Below are positions 27,128 through 35,085 of a stretch of DNA of 64,000 bases, one piece after another. The notes under the pieces are model-generated. The model was not told the DNA's origin. It searched no databases and worked only from the letters and a program-made list of their open reading frames with translations. The number at the start of each line of letters is the position of its first letter. Positions within the stretch are counted from its first letter, which is position 1. The DNA is from Rhodothermus marinus (GTDB lineage Bacteria; Bacteroidota; Rhodothermia; Rhodothermales; Rhodothermaceae). The translations under genes were made by a program, and so were the position numbers. The stretch spans positions 239,501 to 303,500 of the forward strand of contig NZ_AP019797.1 of the NCBI RefSeq assembly GCF_009936275.1. The letters run 5' to 3'.

Positions 27128-27478
27128 TCAGCGGACGATGGTAGCTCCGGCACGGGCCAGGTCTTCCAGCCCGCCGATGTTGTAGGCTTCCAGGCCGCGT
27201 TCGCGCAGCAGCCGTGCGGCCTGTCCGCTACGATTGCCGGAGCGACAGTAAAGATAGTACGTCCGGTTCGGATCGAGGCGCGCAATTTTTTCGTGGAAGT
27301 CAGGCGCCATCAGATCGAGATTGATCGCTCCTTCCAGATGCCCCTGGGCGAATTCCTCGGGCGTGCGCACATCGATCACGACGTCTTCCGGACGCCGGCG
27401 GTGTAGAAAAACTTCCGGCCGTAGCACGTCGTGCGTTTCAGCCGGTCGCGTCAGTGATTCCAGCAGGCGAGTCCACAT
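27128..27478 (-). CDS. rhodanese-like sulfurtransferase (paralogue 2, cytoplasmic)
   Basis: 116 residues from the ATG at 27478; a longer frame upstream is noise. There is no signal peptide. Rhodanese core: VVIDVRTPEEFAQGHLEGAI, active-site YYLYCRSGNRSGQAARLL, and terminal YNIGGLEDLARAGATIV. It lies 15 nt upstream of the lipoprotein paralogue and is nearly identical to it in the CH2A region. A 35-bp DNA segment (27348-27382 against 26913-26947) differs at a single base. Likely role: sulfane-sulfur transfer to thioredoxin or another thiol in the cytoplasm. Confidence 0.88.
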   Translation of the reverse strand: MWTRLLESLTRPAETHDVLRPEVFLHRRRPEDVVIDVRTPEEFAQGHLEGAINLDLMAPDFHEKIARLDPNRTYYLYCRSGNRSGQAARLLRERGLEAYNIGGLEDLARAGATIVR

Positions 27479-27554
27479 GGTTGTTTTCGTTGAAAATGGT
27501 TTCGGGAGACGGTAAATCCGCCCGGATTCCTGCTGACCAGACAGGGCGTCTGGT

Positions 27555-28124
27555 TCAAAAAGATGTCTGCAGCAGCGAATCCGGTACGAAGACGCTGTAC
27601 AGGCCGCGCAGATCGCCGGGCCGGAAGTCGTAGGCCCGGTCCTCGGGATAGTTCTGCACGATGAAGGCTGGGCGCCGATCGCGCGGGCCGTGGCAGGCCA
27701 GACACTGAGGCCGGACCGTGATGCGGCGCAGGTAGCGCCAGCCCGGCGTACCGCTCCAGGTGGCGCGGACCCAGAGGCTGTCGAGCGACGGGTCGGCCTC
27801 GAAGCGGGCAAACAGCGCGGCCGCCTGGGAGTCGGGCCGATGCGCCGGGTTGCGGTACTTCACGGCCAGTTGCTGCACGATCCAGCCGTTCGTTTCGCCA
27901 AGTTGCCGCGCCTGCTGGCCTACGGGGCGGCAGACGCGGTTGAACGTGGCCTCGTCGATCGTCTCGCCGGCCGTGATGGTTCGGGCCAGTCCGGCCCGCA
28001 TGGCGTCGAGCGCCCGGATCGCTTCTTCCACCTGTTGCCGGACCGCCGCGGGCGGCGCTTCCGAGGCGGGTTCTCGCCCGCAGGCGGCCAGCAACAGCGC
28101 GGCCATTACGATGAGGGTTCGCAT
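27555..28124 (-). CDS. Tll0287-like (DUF3365) haem-binding lipoprotein
   Basis: 189 residues. The lipobox LAAC puts Cys 15 as the lipid-modified residue. The C-terminal domain has one haem-attachment motif, CLACHGPRD (Cys 141, Cys 144, His 145), preceded by YLRRITVRPQ and followed by YDFRPGDLRGLYSVFVP, a pattern of DUF3365/Tll0287-like domains. These bind c-type haem and are proposed redox sensors or electron carriers. Inside a sulfur cluster it may accept electrons from thiosulfate or sulfite oxidation; that is inference. Family identity rests on motif order, not a search. Confidence 0.72.
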   Translation of the reverse strand: MRTLIVMAALLLAACGREPASEAPPAAVRQQVEEAIRALDAMRAGLARTITAGETIDEATFNRVCRPVGQQARQLGETNGWIVQQLAVKYRNPAHRPDSQAAALFARFEADPSLDSLWVRATWSGTPGWRYLRRITVRPQCLACHGPRDRRPAFIVQNYPEDRAYDFRPGDLRGLYSVFVPDSLLQTSF

Positions 28125-28141
28125 AGCCGATCGCTCAGGCT

Positions 28142-28474
28142 TCAGGACGCGCTCGGTTCCGGCACGTGCTGCTGGAGCCAGCGACGAACGGCCGGCTCGG
28201 GCAGCGCCCCCACGAACTCGTCCACCACCTCGCCGTTGCGGAACAGTTTGACGGTCGGAATGCCCCGCACGCCATAGTGCATGGCCAGTTCGGGGTGCTG
28301 ATCCGTGTTGATCTTCACCAGGCGCCAGGCCCCTTTGCTTTCCCGGGCCAGCTTTTCAAGCACCGGCCCGAGGATGCGGCAGGGGCCACACCAGGGCGCC
28401 CAGAAGTCCACTACCACAGGCTTTTCGTGGCTTTTTTCGATCACCTCTTTCTGAAAGAATTCCGGAAGCGTCAT
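28142..28474 (-). CDS. thioredoxin
   Basis: 110 residues from the ATG at 28474 (MTLPEFFQKEVIEK); a GTG 39 nt upstream is less likely. The active site is FWAPWCGPCRILGPVLEKL (Cys 29, Cys 32) and the cis-Pro loop is GVRGIPTVKLFRNGEVVDE. No signal peptide, so cytoplasmic. Its place between a haem lipoprotein and a TauE-type permease, among rhodaneses, suggests it reduces or receives rhodanese persulfides rather than serving as the housekeeping thioredoxin. Confidence 0.93.
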   Translation of the reverse strand: MTLPEFFQKEVIEKSHEKPVVVDFWAPWCGPCRILGPVLEKLARESKGAWRLVKINTDQHPELAMHYGVRGIPTVKLFRNGEVVDEFVGALPEPAVRRWLQQHVPEPSAS

Positions 28475-28521
28475 GGCTTTTTTTTCTTTGGTTTTGTTGA
28501 GAAAAGGATACACGCCGTATG

Positions 28522-29313
28522 TTATCCCGTCAGCACGCTCAGGTTCTGGTAGAGAATCCAGAGACCCATAACGACCAGGAAGACGGCAAAGCCGCGCTGC
28601 AGTCGATGCTGGGGGATGCGTCCGCCGATCCAGTTGCCGGCGAACGATCCGGCAATGCCCACGGCGGCAAACAACCCTACCACTTCCCAGTTGACGGCCA
28701 GGCCCAGGTCGGCCAGCACGTCGAGGTACTTCAGATAGCCGGCCACACTTTTGAGCGCGATGATGACCAGGCTGGTGCCGACGGCCCGGCGCATGTCGAG
28801 CCCGCCCAGCAGCACGAGCGCCGGCACGATCAGAAAGCCGCCGCCGACGCCCACCAGTCCGGTGAGCACGCCCACGCTGACGCCTTCGAGCATGATTTTC
28901 CAGGCCGCGTGCTTTCGGATAGCCACGCCGCCCGCGCTGGAGACGGTCGGGGTCGGTCGGGGTGTGCTCCGGCGATACATGAGCACGGCGGCCAGCAGCA
29001 TCACGCCGGCAAACAGCACGAGCTGCACCGGTCCCGACACGAAGCGCGACAGCCAGGCACCGCCGTAGGTGCCCGCGATGCCCGGAATGCCGAAGAACAG
29101 CACGCTACGCCAGTCGATCGTGCGCTGGCGGGCGTAGGGCAGGGCGCCGGCCGCCGCAATGGCCGCCACGATACCCAGACTTTCAGCGATGGCTACCTTG
29201 TCGGGCTCGCCCACCAGATACACCAGCACGGGCACCGTGAGGATGCTTCCACCCGAGCCCAGGAGGCCCAGCGAAAGTCCCACCAGCAGTGCCCCGATCA
29301 GCGCAATCCACAT
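28522..29313 (-). CDS. TauE/SafE-family sulfite/organosulfur exporter
   Basis: 263 residues from the ATG at 29313. Eight or so membrane segments with the two-fold repeat of the family: LIGALLVGLSLGLLGSGGSI near the N-terminus and VSVGVLTGLVGVGGGFLIVP in the second half. TauE/SafE proteins move sulfite, sulfoacetate or other sulfur anions across the inner membrane. It follows the persulfide dioxygenase-like gene, separated by a GC-rich hairpin, so export of sulfite made by that enzyme is a sensible role. Confidence 0.88.
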   Translation of the reverse strand: MWIALIGALLVGLSLGLLGSGGSILTVPVLVYLVGEPDKVAIAESLGIVAAIAAAGALPYARQRTIDWRSVLFFGIPGIAGTYGGAWLSRFVSGPVQLVLFAGVMLLAAVLMYRRSTPRPTPTVSSAGGVAIRKHAAWKIMLEGVSVGVLTGLVGVGGGFLIVPALVLLGGLDMRRAVGTSLVIIALKSVAGYLKYLDVLADLGLAVNWEVVGLFAAVGIAGSFAGNWIGGRIPQHRLQRGFAVFLVVMGLWILYQNLSVLTG

Positions 29314-29354
29314 GGTCGTATGCACGTTGTGTTGCTGAAAAAAACTCAGAGGCA

Positions 29355-29411
29355 ACCTTCCCGGCCCCCGCCCCGCACGTGCGGGGCGGGGGAACCCAAC
29401 CGGAGGAAGGT
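29355..29411 (-). repeat. 28-bp perfect palindrome with outer stem inside the sulfur cluster
   Basis: Positions 29365-29392 are a perfect 28-bp palindrome centred on CACGTG; the RNA can form a 12-bp GC stem with an ACGT loop. ACCTTCC (29355-29361) and GGAAGGT (29405-29411) add an outer stem. On the minus strand, seven T follow about 12 nt downstream. It lies between the dioxygenase-like and TauE genes and could be an attenuator, an mRNA processing or stability element, or a partial terminator. Confidence 0.6.
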
Positions 29412-29426
29412 CCTGGTGCTGTCGCG

Positions 29427-30881
29427 TCAGGCCGTGACGGGCTGACCACTTTCCACGGGCCCGATCTGCTGATAGGTAGCGAAGTCGTCCGCGACGTACT
29501 GCACGCGGTAGCCCTGAGCGGCCAGGAACGAGGCGGCCGCCGCGCTCCGTCCACCCGTGACGCAGTGCACCAGCAGCGTGCGGTTTTTCGGAATACGATC
29601 CAGGTATTCCGGCAGCCGGGTGTAGGAGGCGTTGATGGCGCCGGGGATGTGACCGGCTTCGTATTCCGAAGCGTAGCGGACGTCCAGCACGGCCACGTCG
29701 GGCTGCTCGCGCAGGCGGACGACGTCTTCGAACGTGATCATCGGGATCGAAGCCCGGGCGCCGCCCTCGTTGAAGTAGCGCACAAGCGTCTCCGGCGTGG
29801 CGTAGGCTTCGATGCGGTCGTAACCGATGCGGACCAGATCGCGCACGGCCTGCTCCACGTCTTCGTCGTCGATGATCAGCACGAGCGGCGTCTGATCATC
29901 GGCCACGAGTGAGCCGACCGTCGTATTGAAGCTCTTGTTGAAAGGCGCATAGAGGGCGCCGGGGAGATGCGCAAGCATGAAGGCCGCGCGGTCCAGTCGC
30001 GTGTCGACGAAGGTCACCTCGCCCTGCTTCACCAGCCGGTCCAGTTCGGCCACCGACAGGCGGCGTGGCGCAGGCAGGCGGCCCAGCAGGGGCACGCCGT
30101 CGCGGTTGTAGGCCTTCATGCGAGCGTAGTAGAGCGGCGGTTCGGGCTGGCCACTCAGGATGGCCTGCACAAAGGCGTCTTCACCCTCACGCGCCGGGGC
30201 CAGCGAGGCGTTGAAGCGTTTCTCGTAGCCCACCGTCGATTCGGGTACGGCACCCAGCGCCTTGCCGCAGGCCGATCCGGCGCCGTGGCCGGGCCAGACC
30301 TGCAGATAGTCGGGCAATTCCAGGAAGCGCAGCACGGACTGATAGAGCCGGCGGGCCGAGGGCTCCTTCATGCCCGAAATCCTGGCGGCCGATTCGAGCA
30401 GATCCGGGCGTCCCAGGTCGCCCACAAACACGAAGTCGCCCGTGACGATACCCATGGGTTCGGTGGCGCCGCCGCCCCGGTCGGTCACCAGGTAACACAG
30501 GTGCTCCGGCGTGTGGCCGGGCGTGTGGACGGCCCTGAATTCGATGTTGCCGATCCGAAACGTGTCGCCGTCCCGCAGGAAGGTGACGTCGTAGCGGCCG
30601 TTCCTGGCCCAGTTCGACGCCCAGCCGTCCGCTTCGCCTTCGGCCGAAAGGTAGAGCCGGGCACCGACGCGTTCGGCCAGTTCACGCGCGCCCGAGAGGA
30701 AGTCGGCGTGAATGTGCGTCTCGGCCACGGCCACGATGCGTAGCCCTTCCTCCTCGGCCAGACGCAGGTACTGATCGACATCCCGCTCCGGATCGATCAC
30801 GATGGCCTCTTTCGTCTGCTGGCAGCCGATCAGGTAGGCATACTGGGCCAGCTTGGGGTCGAAAATCTGTCGGAATAGCAT
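29427..30881 (-). CDS. MBL-fold persulfide dioxygenase-like protein fused to two rhodanese domains
   Basis: 484 residues, cytoplasmic. Residues 1-240 are an ETHE1/CstB-type metallo-beta-lactamase domain: AETHIHADFLSG (His 56, His 58, Asp 60), FRAVHTPGHTPEHLCYL, IVTGDFVFVGDLGRPDL and LQVWPGHGAGSACGKALG. A first rhodanese-like domain (~270-355) lacks the catalytic Cys (LVLIIDDEDVEQAVRDL). The second (~370-475) has it (LLVHCVTGGRSAAAA, Cys 440). The architecture matches CstB-type enzymes that oxidise persulfide to sulfite and couple it to sulfur transfer. It heads the second half of the minus-strand sulfur cluster. Confidence 0.9.
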   Translation of the reverse strand: MLFRQIFDPKLAQYAYLIGCQQTKEAIVIDPERDVDQYLRLAEEEGLRIVAVAETHIHADFLSGARELAERVGARLYLSAEGEADGWASNWARNGRYDVTFLRDGDTFRIGNIEFRAVHTPGHTPEHLCYLVTDRGGGATEPMGIVTGDFVFVGDLGRPDLLESAARISGMKEPSARRLYQSVLRFLELPDYLQVWPGHGAGSACGKALGAVPESTVGYEKRFNASLAPAREGEDAFVQAILSGQPEPPLYYARMKAYNRDGVPLLGRLPAPRRLSVAELDRLVKQGEVTFVDTRLDRAAFMLAHLPGALYAPFNKSFNTTVGSLVADDQTPLVLIIDDEDVEQAVRDLVRIGYDRIEAYATPETLVRYFNEGGARASIPMITFEDVVRLREQPDVAVLDVRYASEYEAGHIPGAINASYTRLPEYLDRIPKNRTLLVHCVTGGRSAAAASFLAAQGYRVQYVADDFATYQQIGPVESGQPVTA

Positions 30882-30975
30882 GGCAGTCGTGCAAGTTGGT
30901 TTACATGTTATTACAAGTTACTCAATAAAAAGACCGCTCCAGAAGCGTATGCATTTCCAGTGTTGATGTCAACCC

Positions 30976-31494
30976 TCAGTGGGGCAGGCGGGGGCGCAGC
31001 ACGGCGTAGGCCCAGGTGCCCAGCATGGCGCTGGCGAGGGCCACCACCATGACGGTCACGCCGCTACCCAGCAGCGCGAACATCGGTCCCGGGCAGGCGC
31101 CCAGCAGGCCCCAGCCCAGCCCGAAAAGGATTCCGCCCAGCCAGTAGCGAACCCCTTTGCCCCAGACTTTGGGCTGGATCTCGATCGGCTCGCCGTGGAT
31201 CGTCTTCAGCCGCAGCCTTTTGATGAGCTGCACCGACACTCCGGCCACCACGACGGCCGAGCCGATCACGCCGTACATGTGAAAGCTCTGGAAGCGGAAC
31301 ATCTCCTGGATGCGAAACCAGGAGGCCACCTCGCTTTTGATCAGCACGATTCCGAAAAAGATGCCCAGCAGCAGGTAGGCCAGCAGGCTCCCCGGCCGGT
31401 TGCCGGTCTCCTGCGCCTGTGCTTCGTAGTCCGGCGCTACCTGCTCGACGTCGATGCAGGCTTCGGGCCGGGTATCACGTACCAGTTCGGCCAT
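30976..31494 (-). CDS. YeeE/YedE-family half transporter (sulfur import), second subunit
   Basis: 172 residues from the ATG at 31494 (a GTG at 31506 is possible). A hydrophilic N-terminal ~30 residues contain one Cys, followed by four hydrophobic helices. The conserved GGILFGLGWGLLGACPGP carries the Cys that in YeeE/TsuA-type thiosulfate channels lies on the transport path. Half-length two-gene versions (PmpA/PmpB-like) are common in bacteria. It starts 22 nt after the paired subunit upstream. Confidence 0.82.
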   Translation of the reverse strand: MAELVRDTRPEACIDVEQVAPDYEAQAQETGNRPGSLLAYLLLGIFFGIVLIKSEVASWFRIQEMFRFQSFHMYGVIGSAVVVAGVSVQLIKRLRLKTIHGEPIEIQPKVWGKGVRYWLGGILFGLGWGLLGACPGPMFALLGSGVTVMVVALASAMLGTWAYAVLRPRLPH

Positions 31495-31515
31495 GGTCTT
31501 TTGCACGGTTGAAGG

Positions 31516-32079
31516 TTACAGAATCAGGGGCAGAATCAGGTAGGTGGCAATCAGGCCGCCGATGAAGAAGCCGATCGTAGCCACCAGCGAGGGCAGCTGC
31601 AGATCGGCCAGGCCCATGATGGCGTGTCCCGAGGTGCAGCCGCCGGCGTAGCGGGCTCCGAAGCCGATCAGAAAGCCCCCGAGCACCACCATGATCAGGC
31701 CCGGCAGCGTGGTCAGGCCCTTCCAGCTGATGAACTCCGAAGGCACCAGCCCCCGGAAGTCCGTGATGCCCAGCGCGGCCAGATCGGCGCGCGTGGCCTC
31801 GGAGATGTGCACGTAGGGATCCGGCGAGGCCAGCAGCGTGGCGGCGATGAATCCGCCGAGTACGATGCCCAGCGCGAAGGTCAGATTCCACAGTCCCTGT
31901 CGTTTCCAGTCGTAGCGCAGAAAGTCCACGCGCGTCGGGAGCACCGCCGCGCACAGGTGGCGCAGGTTGGCCGACACGCCGAACGACTTACCGCCGATCA
32001 GCAGCAGCAGCGGCACGATCAGGCCGATCAGCGGACCGGCCACGTACCAGGGCCACGGTTGTGAAAGCCACTCCAGCAT
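31516..32079 (-). CDS. YeeE/YedE-family half transporter (sulfur import), first subunit
   Basis: 187 residues from the ATG at 32079. Five hydrophobic helices are interrupted by a periplasmic-like loop ([20 protein letters not shown]). The signature [20 protein letters not shown] holds the conserved Cys of this family. First gene of the minus-strand sulfur operon, with a TATATTTG box and operator-like palindrome about 120 nt upstream. The two half transporters together probably take up thiosulfate or a related sulfur species. Confidence 0.85.
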   Translation of the reverse strand: MLEWLSQPWPWYVAGPLIGLIVPLLLLIGGKSFGVSANLRHLCAAVLPTRVDFLRYDWKRQGLWNLTFALGIVLGGFIAATLLASPDPYVHISEATRADLAALGITDFRGLVPSEFISWKGLTTLPGLIMVVLGGFLIGFGARYAGGCTSGHAIMGLADLQLPSLVATIGFFIGGLIATYLILPLIL

Positions 32080-32175
32080 GGTTTGCTCCGGGTTGGGTTA
32101 AGCGTGTTCGAGGGCGTCGAACAACCATTCGGTTATATTGTTTCCGCCATTAGCCAAAATTTAATGTCTTTAAAC

Positions 32176-32208
32176 TGATTTTGTTAACATATCGGAGAAA
32201 CAAATATA
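32176..32208. promoter_or_regulatory. divergent promoter candidates for the sulfur operon and arsR-type gene
   Basis: On the minus strand, 32208-32201 reads TATATTTG, an exact TAnnTTTG -7 box reading toward the YeeE/YedE genes. On the plus strand, TGATTTTG at 32176-32183 is a one-mismatch -7 box reading toward the ArsR-type gene. The region is unusually AT-rich for this genome. Confidence 0.42.
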
Positions 32209-32220
32209 ACTGACCAGTTA
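32207..32220. promoter_or_regulatory. operator-like palindrome of the ArsR-type regulator
   Basis: TAACTG-AC-CAGTTA is a perfect inverted repeat with a 2-nt centre, flanked by AT-rich arms (AAATA / TTT). It touches the minus-strand -7 box (32201-32208) and lies 40 nt before the regulator's start codon, where a bound repressor would block both directions. Assignment to this regulator is inference from position. Confidence 0.5.
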
Positions 32221-32260
32221 TTTCATGGCCTGCATGCGAGTTGAATGTTGAAGGAGATCG

Positions 32261-32569
32261 ATGAAAACACTGATTCCGCGCGAGCAGCTCGACCAGGTGG
32301 CCCGGCGCTTTCGGCTGCTGGGCGATCCGGTGCGGCTGGAGATCCTGAACCTGTTGCACGTACGGGGTGAGATGACCGTGCAGGACCTGGTGGAAGCCAC
32401 CGGGCAGAGCCAGGCAAACGTGAGCAAGCACCTACGGCTGCTCCGCGAGGCCGGACTGGTGGCCCGCCGCCAGGAAGGGCCCTATGCGTACTACCGGATC
32501 AACGATCCGATGCTGGCGGCCCTGTGCGTGCTCGTCTGCAGCCAGGTCCCGGAAGCCGCCGCTCAGTAG
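32261..32569 (+). CDS. ArsR/SmtB-family transcriptional repressor with CxxxC pair
   Basis: 102 residues. Winged helix: FRLLGDPVRLEILNLLHVRG, then the recognition helix ATGQSQANVSKHLRLLREAG and the wing LVARRQEGPYAYYRI. The C-terminal helix has Cys 89 and Cys 93 (AALCVLVCSQ). Such thiol pairs in ArsR proteins can bind metal or form a disulfide or polysulfide bridge, as in the persulfide sensors SqrR and BigR, although those use differently placed Cys. It is divergent from the sulfur operon and probably controls it. Its end overlaps the convergent metalloprotease gene by 7 nt. Confidence 0.88.
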   Translation: MKTLIPREQLDQVARRFRLLGDPVRLEILNLLHVRGEMTVQDLVEATGQSQANVSKHLRLLREAGLVARRQEGPYAYYRINDPMLAALCVLVCSQVPEAAAQ

Positions 32570-35085
32570 TCAATGAGCGCGCAGCCGGGATCGTAGGTGG
32601 CTTCCAGCAGGCGCCGGGGCGCTTCCAGCACCTGCTCCAGCAGGCCGATCGGCGCGCCGGGGGGCAGGTTCAGTTCAGGCGCGCCCGGCTCGTCGGGCGT
32701 GTAGGGACGCTCCAGAAAGCGCCGGATCCAGTCGCGATGGAAGCGCCGGTGCGCCCGCGTGGCCGCGTCGGTGCCCGGGTTTTGTCTGAGCCAGTCGGCC
32801 AGTCGGTGCAGATGGGCTTCCAGCTCGACGCGCACATCCACGGGCGTGCGGGCGTCCCGTGCCCGCTCCAGCAGGCCGGCCGTCCAGGCCGTCTGCACCA
32901 CGCGCTGCAGGTGGGCGTCGTAGGGATCGTCGGGCACGGGCGCGGCCCAGACGCTCCGGCTGACCTGTTCCAGCACTTCCGCCAGCGAGGGAAGCGATGG
33001 ATCCTGCAGGGCCTGATCGTACAGGCGGCTCAGCCGCTCCGGCTGCAGCAGTAGGTCGAACACCTGACGCGCGGCCGCCTTGGCCGGTGCCACCGGATCG
33101 AACAGCGGGGCCGTCTGGCGGGCAAACAGCTCGCGGAGGGCCGGATAGCCCGGCGGCCGCGGCGGAATGAGTCCGCGCAGCGTCTCGGGCAGCCGTAGCG
33201 TGGCCGGTTGGACGACCGTAAGCAGGGCCTCCAGCGCCGCCCGTTGCGTGGCACCCGGCACCGGACGGACTACCGGCGCTTCGGGCATGTCCGGCGTGCG
33301 CACCGCGTACGTGTAGAACGCCCCGCCGATCAGTTTGACCGTGGCCTCGGTCTGATACCGGTGCCACAGGTAGATGGGCACCAGCACTTCTTCGAGCGTG
33401 GCCAGCGGACGTCCCGCTCGCAGGTTCCGGAGACCGAAGCGTTTCAGCGCCACCCTTCGCACCTGCAGCTCGCGGTGCAGGGCCGCGACGGCGTCGGTGC
33501 CGTTGTCCCACAGGTGCGCCAGCGGATGGGCCCCGCCTGGCGGCCGCGCATCGGCGTCGGTAATGAAGTGCAGGCCCTGGCGTGCGGCTTCTTCCAGAAT
33601 GGCTTCCAGCGCGGCCGCCTCGTCGGTACCGGGCGGGAATTCGCTGTAGGCGTAGCGGATGGCGATCTTATCCCAGGCGCCGATGCCCGTGTCGTAGGCT
33701 TCCGAGACGTCCAGCGAACCGTCGGGGCGCACGCGCACGTAGGGCGCCGGATAGTCCATGACCGAGGCGCGGTCGTTCACCGAGGCGGCGAAGTTGTGCT
33801 GCAGGCCCAGTGTGTGGCCCACTTCGTGCGCGGCCAGTTGCCGGATGCGGGCCAGCGCCAGTTGCAGCATGGGGTCATCCTCCGGTGGATAACCGTGGGC
33901 GTATGCGCTGTCGTAGGGTGCCAGCAGGCCTTCGAAGATCAGGTAGTCCTGGCGGATACGCAGCGAGCCCAGCGTCACATGGCCCTTGATGATCTCGCCC
34001 GTGCGCGGATCGACGATCGTACGGCCATAGCTCCAGCCGCGCGTGGCCCGATGCACCCACTGGATCACGTTGTAGCGCACGTCGAGCGGATCGGCCGTGT
34101 CGGGCAGCACCTCCACGCGGAAAGCGTTGCGAAAGCCGGCCGCCTCGAACGCTTCGGTCCACCACGAGGCGCCTTCGATCAGCGCCTGACGTATCGGCTC
34201 GGGCGCGCCGGGATCCACGTAGTAAACGATCGGCTGTACCGGTTCGCTGACGGGCGCATTCGGGTCTTTTTTCTGCAGCCGATGCCGGACGATCCATCGT
34301 CGGGCCAGCGGCTCACCCACCGGGCTCGTGTAGTCGTAGAAGGTGATGTAGAACAGACCGCTCCGTGGATCGTGTGCGCGAGGCCGATAGCCCGGTGGCG
34401 GCAGGGCCACAAACATCAGACGCTGGCGGAGTGTGACGTGCTCGGGCACGGCCGCCACCTGGCGCACAAAACGGCCCGGTTGCTCGCTCGAAAACGTGAG
34501 CAGCGCTTCGATCACCGTGTTGCGGGGAAAGGCCTTGACCGCCTCGAAAAGGATCGTGCTCCGGTCGCGGTCCAGCCGAAACGTGCCCTGATCGGTCTGG
34601 CGCAGGCGGCCGACCACGTCCATGGCGTCGTGCAGGGCAAAGTCGGTGGCGTCGATCAGAAACCGATCGCCCTGGCGCGCCACGATCGGAAAGCGCCACA
34701 GCACGGAGGCCGCGAAGGCTTCCTCGACGGCCCGCCGGGCCGGCGCATCGCCTTCGAGCGCCCGGTAGGTCAGGTTGGGCGCGTAGAGCAGGATCTGGTT
34801 GCCGGTCCGTCGGAACTGCACGACGCGTTCCTTGCCGAACAATCCCCGGTCGAGTCCCACGTCGTTGGAGCCCAGTCCGGCCGGGAGCGCCGGCACCAGC
34901 AGCAGGTCCTCGCCCGAAGGGACGACTTCCAGGTAGAGCTTGCCCTTCAGCGTGTCGAGGTACACCGGGAGCAGCCCGTCCCGATGGACCATATCGCGGG
35001 TGAAGGTGTCGATGTCCGGTAGTTGCGCAACCGACAGGCGAACCCAGAGCAACGACAGCGTCGCGAGCAGGAGGCGGCGCAGCAT
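32563..35085 (-). CDS. secreted zinc-dependent metalloprotease (DUF5117/DUF4953 type)
   Basis: 840 residues with a signal peptide (MLRRLLLATLSLLWVRLSVAQ). The zinc site is AAHEVGHTLGLQHNFAAS, HExxHxxGxxH, starting at His 420. The flanking DUF5117-like region includes FYITFYDYTSPVGEPLARRW and VIQWVHRATRGWSYG. The C-terminal domain is mostly helical. This family is frequent in Bacteroidota and is exported; its substrates are unknown. It has its own upstream gap, divergent from the S9 peptidase gene, and converges on the ArsR gene. Confidence 0.87.
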   Translation of the reverse strand: MLRRLLLATLSLLWVRLSVAQLPDIDTFTRDMVHRDGLLPVYLDTLKGKLYLEVVPSGEDLLLVPALPAGLGSNDVGLDRGLFGKERVVQFRRTGNQILLYAPNLTYRALEGDAPARRAVEEAFAASVLWRFPIVARQGDRFLIDATDFALHDAMDVVGRLRQTDQGTFRLDRDRSTILFEAVKAFPRNTVIEALLTFSSEQPGRFVRQVAAVPEHVTLRQRLMFVALPPPGYRPRAHDPRSGLFYITFYDYTSPVGEPLARRWIVRHRLQKKDPNAPVSEPVQPIVYYVDPGAPEPIRQALIEGASWWTEAFEAAGFRNAFRVEVLPDTADPLDVRYNVIQWVHRATRGWSYGRTIVDPRTGEIIKGHVTLGSLRIRQDYLIFEGLLAPYDSAYAHGYPPEDDPMLQLALARIRQLAAHEVGHTLGLQHNFAASVNDRASVMDYPAPYVRVRPDGSLDVSEAYDTGIGAWDKIAIRYAYSEFPPGTDEAAALEAILEEAARQGLHFITDADARPPGGAHPLAHLWDNGTDAVAALHRELQVRRVALKRFGLRNLRAGRPLATLEEVLVPIYLWHRYQTEATVKLIGGAFYTYAVRTPDMPEAPVVRPVPGATQRAALEALLTVVQPATLRLPETLRGLIPPRPPGYPALRELFARQTAPLFDPVAPAKAAARQVFDLLLQPERLSRLYDQALQDPSLPSLAEVLEQVSRSVWAAPVPDDPYDAHLQRVVQTAWTAGLLERARDARTPVDVRVELEAHLHRLADWLRQNPGTDAATRAHRRFHRDWIRRFLERPYTPDEPGAPELNLPPGAPIGLLEQVLEAPRRLLEATYDPGCALIDY

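Noticed and set aside
27479..27811. N-terminal extension of the cytoplasmic rhodanese
   Set aside because: The extension is antisense-like sequence overlapping the haem lipoprotein gene; the family-length protein starts at 27478.
33208..35022. Plus-strand open frame of 604 codons opposite the zinc metalloprotease
   Set aside because: Shadow of a gene with a clear HExxH motif and signal peptide.
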